Positions 1-10,763 of a DNA stretch of 64,000 nt are shown piece by piece; the stretch's first letter is position 1, and each line of letters starts with the position of its first letter. Where the stretch lies: contig NC_080670.1 of assembly GCF_030247195.1 (NCBI RefSeq), positions 28,909,497 to 28,973,496 of the forward strand, written 5' to 3'. The position numbers were made by a program, and so were the translations under genes. This DNA comes from Topomyia yanbarensis. Lineage: Eukaryota > Arthropoda > Insecta > Diptera > Culicidae. A model generated the notes under the pieces. That model saw nothing but the letters and a program-made list of their open reading frames with translations. It had not been told where the DNA came from and made no database searches.

Positions 1-180
1 AAAGCACGTTTTTATATCCTTCCTCAACAAATTTTTGAAACTATTTCCTCTCGGATATAAATGCGTTCGTTTTGGACGGTAGATATAAGTCTCTTCCGGA
101 AACTGCTTCAATCTACTTTACAACAACTCGATCTAATAATATCATCACAAGAGATAAGGTTTTTCGAATTCAACGGATGG

Positions 181-482
181 CAGGGCCGGCGGAAAGCGTG
201 GGTAGTATGGGTAGTACTACCCACTCGAAAATAACCGAGTGGGCAATTACCCACTCGAAATTTTGAACCATTTCAAAAAATTTAGATGTGCAACCCATGT
301 ATCCCGCACTACACACATTTGAAAACATCGATGTACCACAATTCCATTTGCATAAACTAACGTGATTTAATGTGAATGTAATGTAAGCGTGTGCATTGCG
401 AAAAGGGAAAGAAATCCTTACTAATGGACCCCTCACCCTATGCTTTCTACCCACTCGGGCGTAAAGTGTTTCGCCGCCCCTG
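181..482. mobile_element. hAT-like MITE, 302 bp
   Basis: The ends are imperfect inverted repeats: CAGGGCCGGCGGAAA on the left against CAGGGGCGGCGAAA read inward from the right. The flanks are acggatgg (173-180) and acggaagg (483-490), which match at 7 of 8 bases. An 8-bp duplication and CAGGG-type termini are typical of the hAT superfamily. The interior has several copies of the motif tacccactcg in both orientations and no plausible transposase, so this would be a non-autonomous copy. The superfamily is inferred from the ends only. Confidence 0.7.
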
Positions 483-867
483 ACGGAAGGTACTTATATA
501 GAATACTGTATTTGTATCTCTTTTATCGGAACACCGCACAATATCGTCCAATGGATTAACGTCGGGTCAGCGAAGTGGTTATTTCTTTAATATTGTTGAT
601 GAAATTTATGAATGATTGGACAAATGTTATATTGTGTCTCCGCGTGTTTTGCTATCAGTTCCAGTACCAGGGAAAACTGGAAGTACTTCAGAGTGAACAG
701 GGAAAATATAACAAACTTGAGAAAACAGAAGCAAGTTTTTGTTGCTTCAGTTTGTTGCGGAGCAAATATGAGAGCAAGTAGCACGTACTGAAACAATTAT
801 GTTTCTCAGTCAACTTGCAGCATAAACTGTCTGGTGTTGCCAATTTTTTGATCATACTGCGTGCAAA

Positions 868-1318
868 AATTTGTAAGTAACAAAGAGAATAGGGAAAGAG
901 ACGAAGAGTGAAAATCAGTCAAAACGGCAACACGCCCTTTATGATGATTTCAACACTAGAATTTTGGCAACCGCTTCTATAGGCAGCACTTTAAATGACT
1001 CCTATTATATTTTGAAAACAAACCGTATGTCGATCGATGGATTTGTTTATCAAACGATGTGCATTTCGAAACAAAGAGATGAAATAATTCTAAAGCTTAT
1101 TTTTACTCATACATATACTCTAGAATGCACCTTACAATCACGATTGAACTAAATTCTGATGAAAATTCAAATTTCTTTTTTGATAGAAGTACAATACTTA
1201 TCTCCTCCAACTCAGGCATGAGTAATGTTTATTTACATTGCACGATTGGTCTGCTCAATAAGGTATTTTTGGCTTCACACTATTCGTCTCTTTCCCTATT
1301 CTCTTTGGTAAGTAAAAA
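868..1318. repeat. inverted-repeat pair of about 42 bp, possible MITE
   Basis: Bases 868-907 (core aagagaatagggaaagagac) recur in reverse complement at about 1276-1318, with only a few mismatches. The roughly 370 bases between them have no coding signal. The arrangement fits a small inverted-repeat transposon, but I could not find a clear target duplication, so the outer limits are uncertain. The arms could also be two unrelated insertions of one short repeat. Confidence 0.45.
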
Positions 1319-2699
1319 TGCTATCATTATGCGCCTGCATGTAGGCAATAGATTACGAACATTCCACATATAAAGCGCAGATAAAATTCTCCGACTTCAG
1401 CTAAAGATACAGAGCTTTGCCATTTATTTTCGAAAGTAACGTATCCAAAAGCTTTTCGGTTGCTACGCCATCATTCCATCACGCATACATGCGTCACATT
1501 GGTGTAACATACACGCTCAATTTAATTAGCATCAGTTGATGAAAATTAGTAAGCGATAAATTTTTGGTGCTGTTCGCTGGGTATGACGATGCACTGAGAA
1601 ACAAAAATATGCAGAGTTTGCGTATTGTCTATTTCCGTCTCTTTTATTCTGCTGCGATTTTGATGCATTTACTAGCATATTATTTTTTCGTCAAGCATAC
1701 ATCATGGTATCTTTGTTGAACAACTTTATTCAAAAAAATTCGGCATCTGTAAAACTTCGGGACATGAAAGAATGGACGTTCCCTATAATTTGCAATCAAT
1801 AGCAAAATAATCTGGCGGGGGATCTAGCATATCTTTTTATTTCAAAGTTTATTTTATTGATTTATTGAGTTCATGTTTTTGCCACTAGGTGGTACTATAG
1901 ACATTCAAATATCACTAAAAATGAGAATCTGATGGATAATTTCATTGTCTACTACTTTGTAGAAAAACTATATGTCGATGTAAAATTATCCGAGCAAGTC
2001 ATTAAAATTTTACCAGTTTTCGGATTTGCGCGGGGCCTACTGGTGGAGAAGTCGATTTACAAGAACTTAAATATATTGTTGGGTTTAGTTGAACAGAGTA
2101 TTCAGATGAATTTAAGTGTTTAGATAGTCCCATATTTAAGCGGAAAAATATATTTTCAGATTCCACAGGTTAATTAATATAGTAAAAAGATTTTATGTTT
2201 TCTATCACTTATTCGTGGTTTAATTTTTTTCTTTTATAGGGTATGGCTAATGTAATCTAGAATTTGTCATTTTCAACATTAAAAGGGACCCTAAACCCTG
2301 AGTTTTAGGCCAATGTATTTATATTATATTTTTGGGTTTATTTGTACTCATATTCCAAAAGGATAAAAATCACATAAACTTAGGTAATTTAGGTATTGAA
2401 GATTTCATGCATAATATAGGATAAGAGCGAAGACCACATATGACGAAGACGGACAACTCTGCACAAAATCTAGAGACAGTAACAGCAACGCATCCTTCGG
2501 GTAATGGTGGTACTTACTATATCTACTATTATATTGAGCTCCCTATCTTCGTACAAAAGACAAAGTCTCTATTTCCCATTTTTTACTATTTATTACGATT
2601 TGTCGTGTTTTTTCTCTAGCCTAAAATATAGTTTTTATTGCATCTTCGCTTTATTTACTCTGATCCAGGCCTAAGCAAAGGCCGACCACCATCAAAATC
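1319..2699. other. AT-rich DNA, nothing recognised
   Basis: I see no long open frame, RNA gene or paired repeat ends here. The only open frame of note (1932-2123, 63 codons) has ordinary AT-rich composition and resembles no family I know. Confidence 0.5.
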
Positions 2700-2926
2700 A
2701 TGCAACGTAACCTCACTCTCAAGTAGAGTACGAGAAATAAAGCCTTATTAGACTGGACGGCGTCAGTTGTTGAGTAGCAAGCGTGACCGCTTCTCGCCCT
2801 AGTGTGTCTGAGTTCAATCTCAGCCGAGGTCGTTGAGATTGTCTGAGGTGAAAGATCAATTCTTCGTTTGGAAGGATTGGTTCCAATCCATGTGTTTATG
2901 GGCCGATATCTAGATGGTGGGAGTTA

Positions 2927-3509
2927 AAGGGTGTCCCACATCAAATTGCATCACAGAGAAAACGCTGTAAAAAATAATCCATTGAGTATTTTTTTCTTGA
3001 AAATTTGGGTACAAGTAGTTCAGAGTCCATTGTTTACACTATATTCGGAAAAATTGGAAAAAAAATAGCGTCACCCGAAAAGCATCGTAGCGAATTGATT
3101 CTGCGCAAACACCTGTAAAACCCTCAACTCTCCCATCGGAACATCGTTTGATGTTCCGGAGGAAGCAGAAACATGATTTGACAAGCGATCCGTCATGTAG
3201 CAAACGGAGTACACCCATTCATGACTACCGGGACTGTAAACGGGAAAATCTACCTCAAGAAGTGTCAACAGATGCGTCTGCTTCCTTTGTTGAAGCAACA
3301 CGACAGACAGATGTTGTACCTAACCTAATGAGTGGAGTTACTCGTAAGGTGCGAGCGTACGGTTATGGTATTGAAATTGAATTAAATAAATATGCCAAAA
3401 GCTTACTAATAGGCTATATTTTATTGTCTGAAAGTTTGGAAAGGATAAGTCCACTAGATAATTTTCTACAGCGTTTATTCCTTGATGTAATTTAATGTGG
3501 GACACCCTT
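2927..3509 (+). mobile_element. internally deleted Tc1/mariner-type element
   Basis: The terminal inverted repeats are about 60 bp long. The left end reads AAGGGTGTCCCACATCAAAT and the right end, reverse-complemented, reads AAGGGTGTCCCACATTAAAT. Further inside, both ends share the motif AAACGCTGTA. The element is flanked by TA on both sides (2925-2926 and 3510-3511), the hallmark of the Tc1/mariner superfamily. At under 600 bp it is too short for a full transposase, but it keeps recognisable coding remnants on the plus strand. It sits inside the SINE-like repeat and is therefore younger than it. Confidence 0.8.
3076..3332 (+). pseudogene. mariner-type transposase remnant
   Basis: In one plus-strand frame the translation contains KHRSELILRKHL, then a helix-turn-helix-like LSHRNI stretch, and, after stops, TTGTVNGKIYLKKC followed by RLLPLLKQHDRQ. 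The second block resembles the region between the catalytic aspartates of mariner/ITmD37E-type transposases. The segments that should join the DNA-binding part to the catalytic part are missing, and in-frame stops are present at several points. The two blocks being adjacent shows an internal deletion, so this is a dead copy. Family placement is from memory of the motif. Confidence 0.6.
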
Positions 3510-3610
3510 TACCTCTCTGGCGTCGGTGATAGGCACTCACTGCGGATAGAGGCCGATGAAAAACGAACATTAAAAAAGCTTAATACACTCGAATCTCCTA
3601 GTGTCTCTTT

Positions 3611-4149
3611 TTAATCTCTCAATAGTGCCTGGTTATTTCTCTTTTCAGTTCAGATATCTGTTAATTCAAGATTTCGGCAGCTGTCGAAATTTTCGAAATG
3701 GAACTGTCACAATTCAGCTATAATTCTGTCGGCTATGGCGGGTAGATTCGCCGCATCGATTCACCTTTGTTGCTCTTTGTTTGAATTTCGCCATGTTTAC
3801 GTTTTAAAAGCTAAATTTCGAAGATGAATGGCAGTTATAAATACAAGGTGACGATGTGATAGAGATTTGTATATGGTAAGAAGTACGATATTTGTTTTTC
3901 TAGTTACAAAAGTTATGTTTTAATTATAACATTCAAAACAGATAAAATTTTAGAAAGAAATTGAATCGTTTCCAGTTGTGGGTCAAACTCTGGACGCTAT
4001 CGATGTCGATGGAATGATGATTATCCTTTTCTCGGCTTAAAACGTCTTTCAATCTGGGACCCAACGAATTCATTTTGTGCTTCTTAATCGAGACTTCAAT
4101 AACTATCGTTAATCGCTGTCTCTCATTGGTGATTGTGGAACTACCTCGG
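3611..4149. other. no supported feature
   Basis: This is AT-rich sequence without long open frames or paired repeats. The last few hundred bases could be degraded LINE sequence leading into the reverse-transcriptase fragment that follows, but no motif can be read with confidence. Confidence 0.4.
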
Positions 4150-4325
4150 GTTCAAGCAACTAATCGACGATCAACATGGCTTCACGTCTGGATGTTGAGC
4201 CGCGAGTAACATTCTACATAACAGGAAGTATGAAACGTCGTGCTCAAACTAATATTGTTTACACCGACCTATCCACCACTTTTGATGGAGTGAAGCACGG
4301 TGTAACAATCGCTAAAACAGAGAAA
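4150..4325 (+). pseudogene. LINE reverse-transcriptase fragment
   Basis: Two neighbouring frames together carry a reverse-transcriptase signature: LIDDQHGFTSG near 4160, then NIVYTDLSTTFDGVKH near 4250. These match the QHGF and DLxxAFDxVxH blocks of Jockey/CR1-type non-LTR retrotransposons. The usual Ala before Phe-Asp is Thr here, and a frame change separates the blocks. No other domain can be followed in the flanks, so this is a short degraded relic. It ends against the hairpin at 4326-4412. Confidence 0.55.
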
Positions 4326-4412
4326 TTCCGAATGGAGGTGTGTGCCACGCCGCTAATTTCAGGTAATTTTTTGCCTGAAATCGGCGGCGTGGCGCACATC
4401 TCTAATTCTGAA
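4326..4412. repeat. short hairpin with 37-39 bp arms
   Basis: Left arm 4326-4362 (containing gccacgccgctaatttcagg) pairs with right arm 4374-4412 (containing cctgaaatcggcggcgtggc) around an 11-base AT loop. There are a handful of mismatches. The palindrome abuts the reverse-transcriptase relic and may be a small fold-back insertion in it. No target duplication was identified. Confidence 0.7.
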
Positions 4413-5078
4413 TACACTATAGTTTTTGCAGTCATTGTCATTGAAGATTGCCAGCCGCCATATTTACATGAATATCCCAGGGAAGCTACTTGGGACCATT
4501 GATGTTTCTGATTCACTTCAAGGACATGTGTTAAGTGTTTGAGATTCCATACGATCTCAAAATATTTCGTTTCAGCTGTTCAATTTAGAATTGCAGATTT
4601 CTCCAGCAATGGCTTGAAACCGCATTGTGGTATGGCAAATACCGACAATCCGAAAAAGTGCTAGGCGATTGAATTTTCACGAAAGACATGTATGAAAGAG
4701 CTCTGCATAGCAGACCCCAGAAATTTCTTAAGGCTGGAGAGGATTTGGCAAGACACGTACGAGCGAGATGTGGGGTTCGCTTTTCAGCTATTCTGACTTT
4801 TTTCTCCTAATATGGTAACTCTACTCATGCAGTCTCCGCACACTCTCCAACTTATGTTTGCCCCCATCGACGGACTACCAAAGGTAACTTCGATTACGGA
4901 TTTTCGGCCGCCTATGTGAAAAGTACCGCTGGCGCCCTAATATCCATCTTTGCTTAAGTCACCCAAGAATTGAAATCGCCACGTTATCCAGTTCTTATCA
5001 GAACATTGTTACCTCCTATTGTTGGATTTTTTTCATTTTGGCTGGGATTTTCATTCGATTAAAATTTTAGCAATAGAC
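4413..5078. other. no supported feature
   Basis: I see no long open frame and no repeat ends. Weak protein-like stretches occur on the plus strand near 4640-4960 but are broken by stops and match nothing I can name. Confidence 0.4.
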
Positions 5079-5081
5079 TAA

Positions 5082-5448
5082 GGGCATGTTCAGAAGCGTT
5101 TTATTTTGTATAGGAGTTTCAAAGTAGAACTGGAACTGAAACATTCACATCTCTAGCAGACCGTTTTGTTTTATAATTTCGAACAGTTATGTTTTAAAAT
5201 TTAAAACTGTTATACGACGCCGTTCTATTTGTTTCTGATTTTAAAACACGTTTTGAACTGTGTTTTAAATACATGCAAAGTTTTCAGCGCAGCCACTTGG
5301 ACCCGATAGACTGGGGAAAATAAATTTGAATGCAGTGACGCTAAAATTGCTGCTGGGGACAGCAAGTTCTAGTTATAAAAATTTTAGTTTTATTTTATAG
5401 AACTGTCAAAATTATGAATCTGGTACTGAAACACTCCTGAACATGCCC
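5082..5448. mobile_element. PIF/Harbinger-like MITE, copy 1
   Basis: The left end GGGCATGTTCAGAAGCG and the right end CTCCTGAACATGCCC form inverted repeats. The element is flanked by TAA at 5079-5081 and 5449-5451. A 3-bp T-A-A type duplication and G-rich ends suggest the PIF/Harbinger superfamily. The interior has no coding capacity. It is immediately followed by a second copy in the same orientation that shares the middle TAA. Confidence 0.75.
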
Positions 5449-5451
5449 TAA

Positions 5452-5863
5452 GGGCATGCTCAGGAGCGTTTTATTTTGTATAGGAGTTTCAAAGTAGAAC
5501 TGGAACTGAAACATTCATATCCCCAGCAGAGCGTTTTGTTTTATAATTTCGAACAGTTATGTTTTAAAATTTAAAACTGTTATACGACTCCGTTCTATTT
5601 GTTGCTGATTTTAAAACACGTTTAGAACTGTGTTTTAAATCCATGCAAAGTTTTCAGCACAGACACTTAGACCCGTTAGACTGGGGAAAAATAAATTTGA
5701 ATGCAGTAACGCTGAAGAAATGACGAGACATGAATTTTAAACTGAATAGAACATCCGCTAAAACTGCTGCTGGGGACAGCGAGTTCTAGTTATAAAATTT
5801 TAAGTTTTATATAATAGAACTGTCAAAATTATGAATCGAGAACTGAAACTCCTGAATATGCTC
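5452..5863. mobile_element. PIF/Harbinger-like MITE, copy 2
   Basis: This is a direct, nearly identical repeat of the preceding element, with the same GGGCATGYTCAG start and the same internal blocks (gaacagttatgttttaaaat, ctgctggggacagc). It is about 45 bases longer through a small insertion near 5710-5760. It ends at ctcctgaatatgctc followed by TAA (5864-5866). The right terminal repeat is more decayed than in copy 1. Confidence 0.75.
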
Positions 5864-5866
5864 TAA

Positions 5867-6617
5867 AGTTTCAGTGGAATTCTATTGGGCACGCTGAATT
5901 ACTTTGAATATTTCCAGTATTTTCATTTCTATTTTCTTCCTCTATAGAGGTCATCGATCATAATGAAAATCCCTCTACTTGGTAAATTTTGAAATGTCAA
6001 TTCACCACTTTACACACCCCTAAAGCGTGCACACGCCATTCAATGCGCATCCAGTGAGCATGCCTTGTTTTGTTGTTGATTTGCAAATGATCTTCGCACT
6101 ATCTAGCGGCGAGGTACCAACAGATCATAGGTTACCATCCTCTATTGAGTGAACAATCTGCCTTCTGTTCTAGAGTTTTTACTTTTCCGCTATCAAACTG
6201 CCAGCTGGAAGAGATGCATCAGCCATATACTTATGACGCGATCGTGAATCATACATTATAAGCTATTGATGACATCAAATTACCGCACTTAGTTGAAATC
6301 AAAATGTAGTATTTGGAAAAATAAAAAATGAAATCTTTTTTGTGTTAGAAGAATAATTTATGATAGCAGGACATTCAAAATAACCCAAGGCTGAGTATAA
6401 AATACCCTGCAATAAGTTGTAAGGTCGGCCTTGAATAAGTAGGAACATTCTAATATCCCAAAAATAAGTAAAAATAACTCAAATTCGGGTAGTTTTTTTT
6501 ATCTGTGCAGCTAACAACTCCATATTCAATTGACCTTTCTGTTCCCGCTTGAGGTTAGGTATTTCGTGATGAAAACAAACCAAACCCCTTTGTCTTGACT
6601 TTGCATACGTGGCTGTA
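5867..6617. other. no supported feature
   Basis: AT-rich flank of the LINE. I see no RNA gene or reading frame of interest. The last 20 bases before the LINE (6618-6637) are the LINE target duplication. Confidence 0.4.
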
Positions 6618-6637
6618 AATGAGCTGTCAGAAATTTT
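6618..6637. repeat. LINE target-site duplication, 3' side
   Basis: AATGAGCTGTCAGAAATTTT is repeated exactly at 12578-12597 on the far side of the LINE. Twenty identical bases at just these two positions mark the insertion limits. Confidence 0.85.
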
Positions 6638-7099
6638 CTTCTTAAAAATACGTTTATTTAGGCCCAAATGCTGTAGCTTAACGAGGCCGATAATTCTTTT
6701 TTTTTATATATATATTACATGTCACATGTTAGTGGGGGAAGGGAAAGCCGTATTTAGGGGCGGCTTGCTCCCCTCTTATGTAAGTAAAGGAAAAAGGTAG
6801 GAAGTGGGATACATATTGTGTAATTGACATCGTCGTTTGCTGATTGATCATGGTGGCGGATATGCACACTTTGTTGTAGTGTTGTAGTTTCCAGCCTGTA
6901 ATCGCAGGGGCGAGGGGAGGGTCGATATTTCGGATAATTATTGGCACTCTATATCATCTGCATGTGCGGTATGTCATGATGTTCTGGATAGACGGTTATC
7001 AAAAAGGGTATGCACGGAAGACTCGTGAAGCAATGCCATATTGTAGATACAGGGATAGGTTGGTGAGATTCTACTGTGAATGAGAGAGGGTAAAATGTA

Positions 7100-10000
7100 T
7101 TAAACTTGAACATCAATGGTTTTCAAAAAGATATAGATAAGAAAAATATAGGGATGGTCACGGCCTGCCAGGACGTCCCGGACTGGCACATAGGGTGATC
7201 TACCTCGGGCCCGAAGGGAATCTATTAGTTGGGACCTGGCAACACAGTACTCTGCGCACAGCCAAACAACATGCTCGATGTCGTGATAGCCGTTCTCACA
7301 AACACAATGATTACTTTCAGCAAGCCCTATACGACGGAGATGCGCGTCAAACGAGTAATGGTTGGACATGATCCTTGACATCGTGCGAATAAAGTCCCGG
7401 TTCACATCCAACCCCTTAAACCAAGCATTCGTTGATACCTTCGGGATAATGGAATGTAGCCACCGTCCCAGATGCCCATTGCTCCATGAGGTTTGCCAAC
7501 TATCGAGTGTCCTCTGACGAGAGATACTGAAAAATTCGTTGAAGCAAATTGGTCTTTCGTAAGTGTCGCCTTCTAATGCGCCCACCTTGGCTAAAGAGTC
7601 CGCCTTCTCATTGCCCGCAATAGAACAATGTGACGGGACCCAAACCAAGGTAATCTGGTAAGATTTTTCAGATAAAGCACTCAGATATTCCCGTATTTTC
7701 CCCAGGAAATACGGTGAGTGCTTTCCAGGCTTCGCCGCACGGATGGCCTCAATGGAGCTGAGACTATCCGAAACGATGAAGTAATGGTCTGAGGGCAGGG
7801 TGTCAATGATCCCGAGAGTATACTGAATGGCAGCTAATTCTGCGACGTAAATTGAAGCAGGATCATTGAGTTTGAATGAGGCAGCAAGATTTTCGTTGAA
7901 GATACCGAAGCCTGTGGACCCGTCGAGAATTGATCCGTCAGTGTAGAACATTTTGGCGCAGTCGACTTGATGGTATTTGTTATAGAAAATATTTGGGACC
8001 ACTTGTGGGCGAATATGATCCGGAATTCCACAAATCTCTTCCTTCATGGATGTATCGAAAAATACAGTTGGATCAGAAGTATCTAAGAGCTGAGCACGGT
8101 TGACGTAATACGTAGATGAATTGATGTTCTGTGCCATATAATCGAAGTACAAGGACATGAATCGGGTCTGAGAATTAAGCTCGACAAGCCTTTCGCAATT
8201 TGCAATCACCAATGGGTTCAGAATATCGCATCGAATGAGCAATCGATATGAGAGGTCCCAAAATAGATTTTTCAGCGGAAGAACGCCCGCCAGCACTTCG
8301 AGACTCATCGTATGGGTCGAGTGCATGCAACCCAAGGCAATACGCAAGCAACGATACTGGATTCGCTCCAGTTTGATGAAGTGTATGTTCGCAGCGGAGC
8401 GAAAGCAGAAACATCCGTACTCCAACACTGATAATATCGTTGTTTGGTACAACCTGATTAGGTCTCCTGGATGGGCACCCCACCATGTTCCAGTTATTGT
8501 ACGGAAAAAGTTGATCCTTTGTTGGCACTTCTGTTTCAGATACCTAATGTGACATCCCCAGGTACCTTTAGAGTCGAACCATACCCCGAGATATTTGAAT
8601 GTTGAAGCCTGAGCAATAGTTTGATCCATTAATTGAAGCTGTAGTTGCGCTGGTTCACGCTTTCTAGAAAATACGACTAGCTCAGTTTTCTCCGTGGAGA
8701 ACTCGATACCTAGCTGGAGAGCCCAAGCAGACAAATTGTCCAAGGTATCTTGCAGTGGTCCTTGCAAGTCGACGGCTTTAGGACCTGTAATAGAGACCAC
8801 ACCGTCATCTGCAAGCTGCTTTAGCGTGCAGGAATTGACAAGACATTCGTCAATGTCATTCACGTAAAAATTGTAGAGGAGAGGGCTTAGACATGAAGCC
8901 TTGGGGAAGGCCCATGTAGCTAAATCGTGATGTCGATAAATCGCCATGCGAGAAATGCATTTGTTTTTCAGACAACAGGTTTAGCAAAAAGTTATTTAAA
9001 ATTGGCGAAAGACCATGCTGGTGCAACTTCTCATAAAGAATGTTGATCGAAACTGAATCGAAAGCCCCCTTAATATCCAAGAATACTGATGCCATCTGCT
9101 CTTTGTTAGCATATGCCATTTGAATTTCTGTTGAGAGCAACGCAAGGCAATCGTTCGTCCCTTTGCCTTTGCGGAAGCCAAATTGTGTAAGTCGAGCCGA
9201 AACAGGATCATTTTCTCGAACAACTTCCGGATACAGGACAGCATTGCAATCGGACGATACGAATTGTGGTCGGAGGCTGATTTTCCTGGTTTTTGGATGG
9301 CGATGACCCTCACCTGTCTCCAGTCATGTGGGACAATGTTACCCTCAAGAAACCTATTAAATAAATTCAACAAGCGTCTTTTGGCAGAGTCTGGCAGATT
9401 CTTCAACAAGTTGAATTTGATTCTATCTGACCCCGGGGCTTTATTGTTACATGATAAGAGAGCAAGTGAGAACTCCACCATCGTAAACGGTGTTTCGTTC
9501 GCGGTATTGTAAGGCGACGCGGCGCGGTAGATTTTCTGTGCCGGGGCGGAATCCGGACAAACCTTCTTGGCGAAATCGAATATCCAACGGTTTGAATATT
9601 CCACGCTCTCGTTAGTACTGTTTCGGTTTCGCATACGTCGGGCCGTGCCCCAAAGAGTGCTCATCGATGTTTCTCTTGTTAACCCGTCGACAACCCGGCG
9701 CCAGTAACTGCGTTTCTTAGCTTTCATTAAATTTTTCATTCGCTTTTCTAATATCGCGTACACTCGATAACTAGCAACTAACCCGTCGTTCCGGAAGGTT
9801 TTATACGCGGCAGCTTTCTCCGCGTACACGTCTGAGCACTCTTTGTCCCACCACGGGTTGGGAGAACGTTTTTGGGTGTTCACGTCGGGTACTCGTTTCG
9901 TCTGAGTTTGAATCGCGGGTATCGAGAATCGAGTTGGATAAAAACTTATATTCTTCCTCCGGAGGAAGTACCTGTGTTGAATCGATAGTTTTGGATATCT

Positions 10001-10763
10001 CAGCAGCGTAGCTCTTCCAATCAATGTTTCGTGTGAGGTCATAGGGAACATTGATTGGTTCCGATGGTCTTGAACCAGTGGTGATTGCAATTACAATTGG
10101 TAAGTGGTCACTACCGTGGGGATCAGATATTACCTTCCACTTGCAATCTAACCGTAGTGATGTCGAGCATAAAGATATGTCCAGTGCACTTGCTTGCGCA
10201 GGTGGTCTAGGAATCCGTGTCATTTCCCCTGTGTTCAGAATTGTCATATTGAAGTTGTCACAAAGGTCTTGAATTGTCGAAGATCGATTATCGTCGTATA
10301 GACAGCCCCACCCCGTACCGTGAGAGTTAAAGTCTCCAAGAAGCAGGCGGGGCGAGGGAAGGTGTTCAATCACGTTGAAGAATCTTCGATATCCCATCAT
10401 GGCCCTAGGAGGAATGTAAATAGAAGCAATGCAAAGATCTTTGCCTTTGATTGTTGTTTGACAAGCGACAACTTCAATGCCTGGTGTCGAAGGGAGGTTG
10501 ATTCGATTGAAGGAGTAGCACTTTTTGATTCCTAAAAGTACCCCCCCCCCCCCATATGAGTCTTCTCGATCCAAGCGGATAATGTTAAAATCGTGGAAGT
10601 TGAGGTTTATATTAGAAGTTAGCCGTGTTTCACATAGGGAAAATGCATCACAATGATTGTAATTTAGCAAATGTTTTAATGAATCAATTTTGGGGATAAT
10701 ACTTCTGCAGTTCCACTGTAAAACAGTGATCAGATCCCTGATTCCGTCTAATAAGTTAGCCAT
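7100..10763 (-). pseudogene. LINE ORF2: endonuclease, reverse transcriptase and RNase H, frameshifted
   Basis: The AP-type endonuclease opens with VLQWNCRSI, then LCETRL, LLLGDFNSHGTGWGC and SDHLPIV, so the catalytic motifs are present. The reverse transcriptase follows with NSYRPIAMLSCIRKLFEKM, FGFRKGKG, FLDIKGAFDSV, YMGLPQG and the active-site box QLADDGVV. Leu replaces the usual Tyr or Phe before ADD, which may be a subfamily trait. RNase H has all its acidic residues: FYTDGS, VAELAAIQ, VSDSLSS and WVPSHCSIAGNEKAD. The frame changes three times, near 9925, 9190 and 8900. The last shift splits LPQG from LSPLLYNFYV. Without the shifts the protein would be about 1,220 residues. This copy cannot make a complete enzyme. 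Confidence 0.9.

Larger units (their letters stand above)
2750..3600 (+). repeat. SINE-like tRNA-derived repeat, split by a mariner insertion
   Basis: Bases about 2755-2840 look tRNA-like. A B-box-like GAGTTCAATCTC lies at about 2811 with a weaker A-box-like stretch before it. The sequence runs to about 2924, is interrupted by the TA-flanked element at 2927-3509, and appears to resume at 3512 (cctctctggcgtcggtgat). This resembles mosquito tRNA-related SINEs in general layout. The promoter boxes are imperfect and I cannot name the family, so this is a tentative call. Confidence 0.4.
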
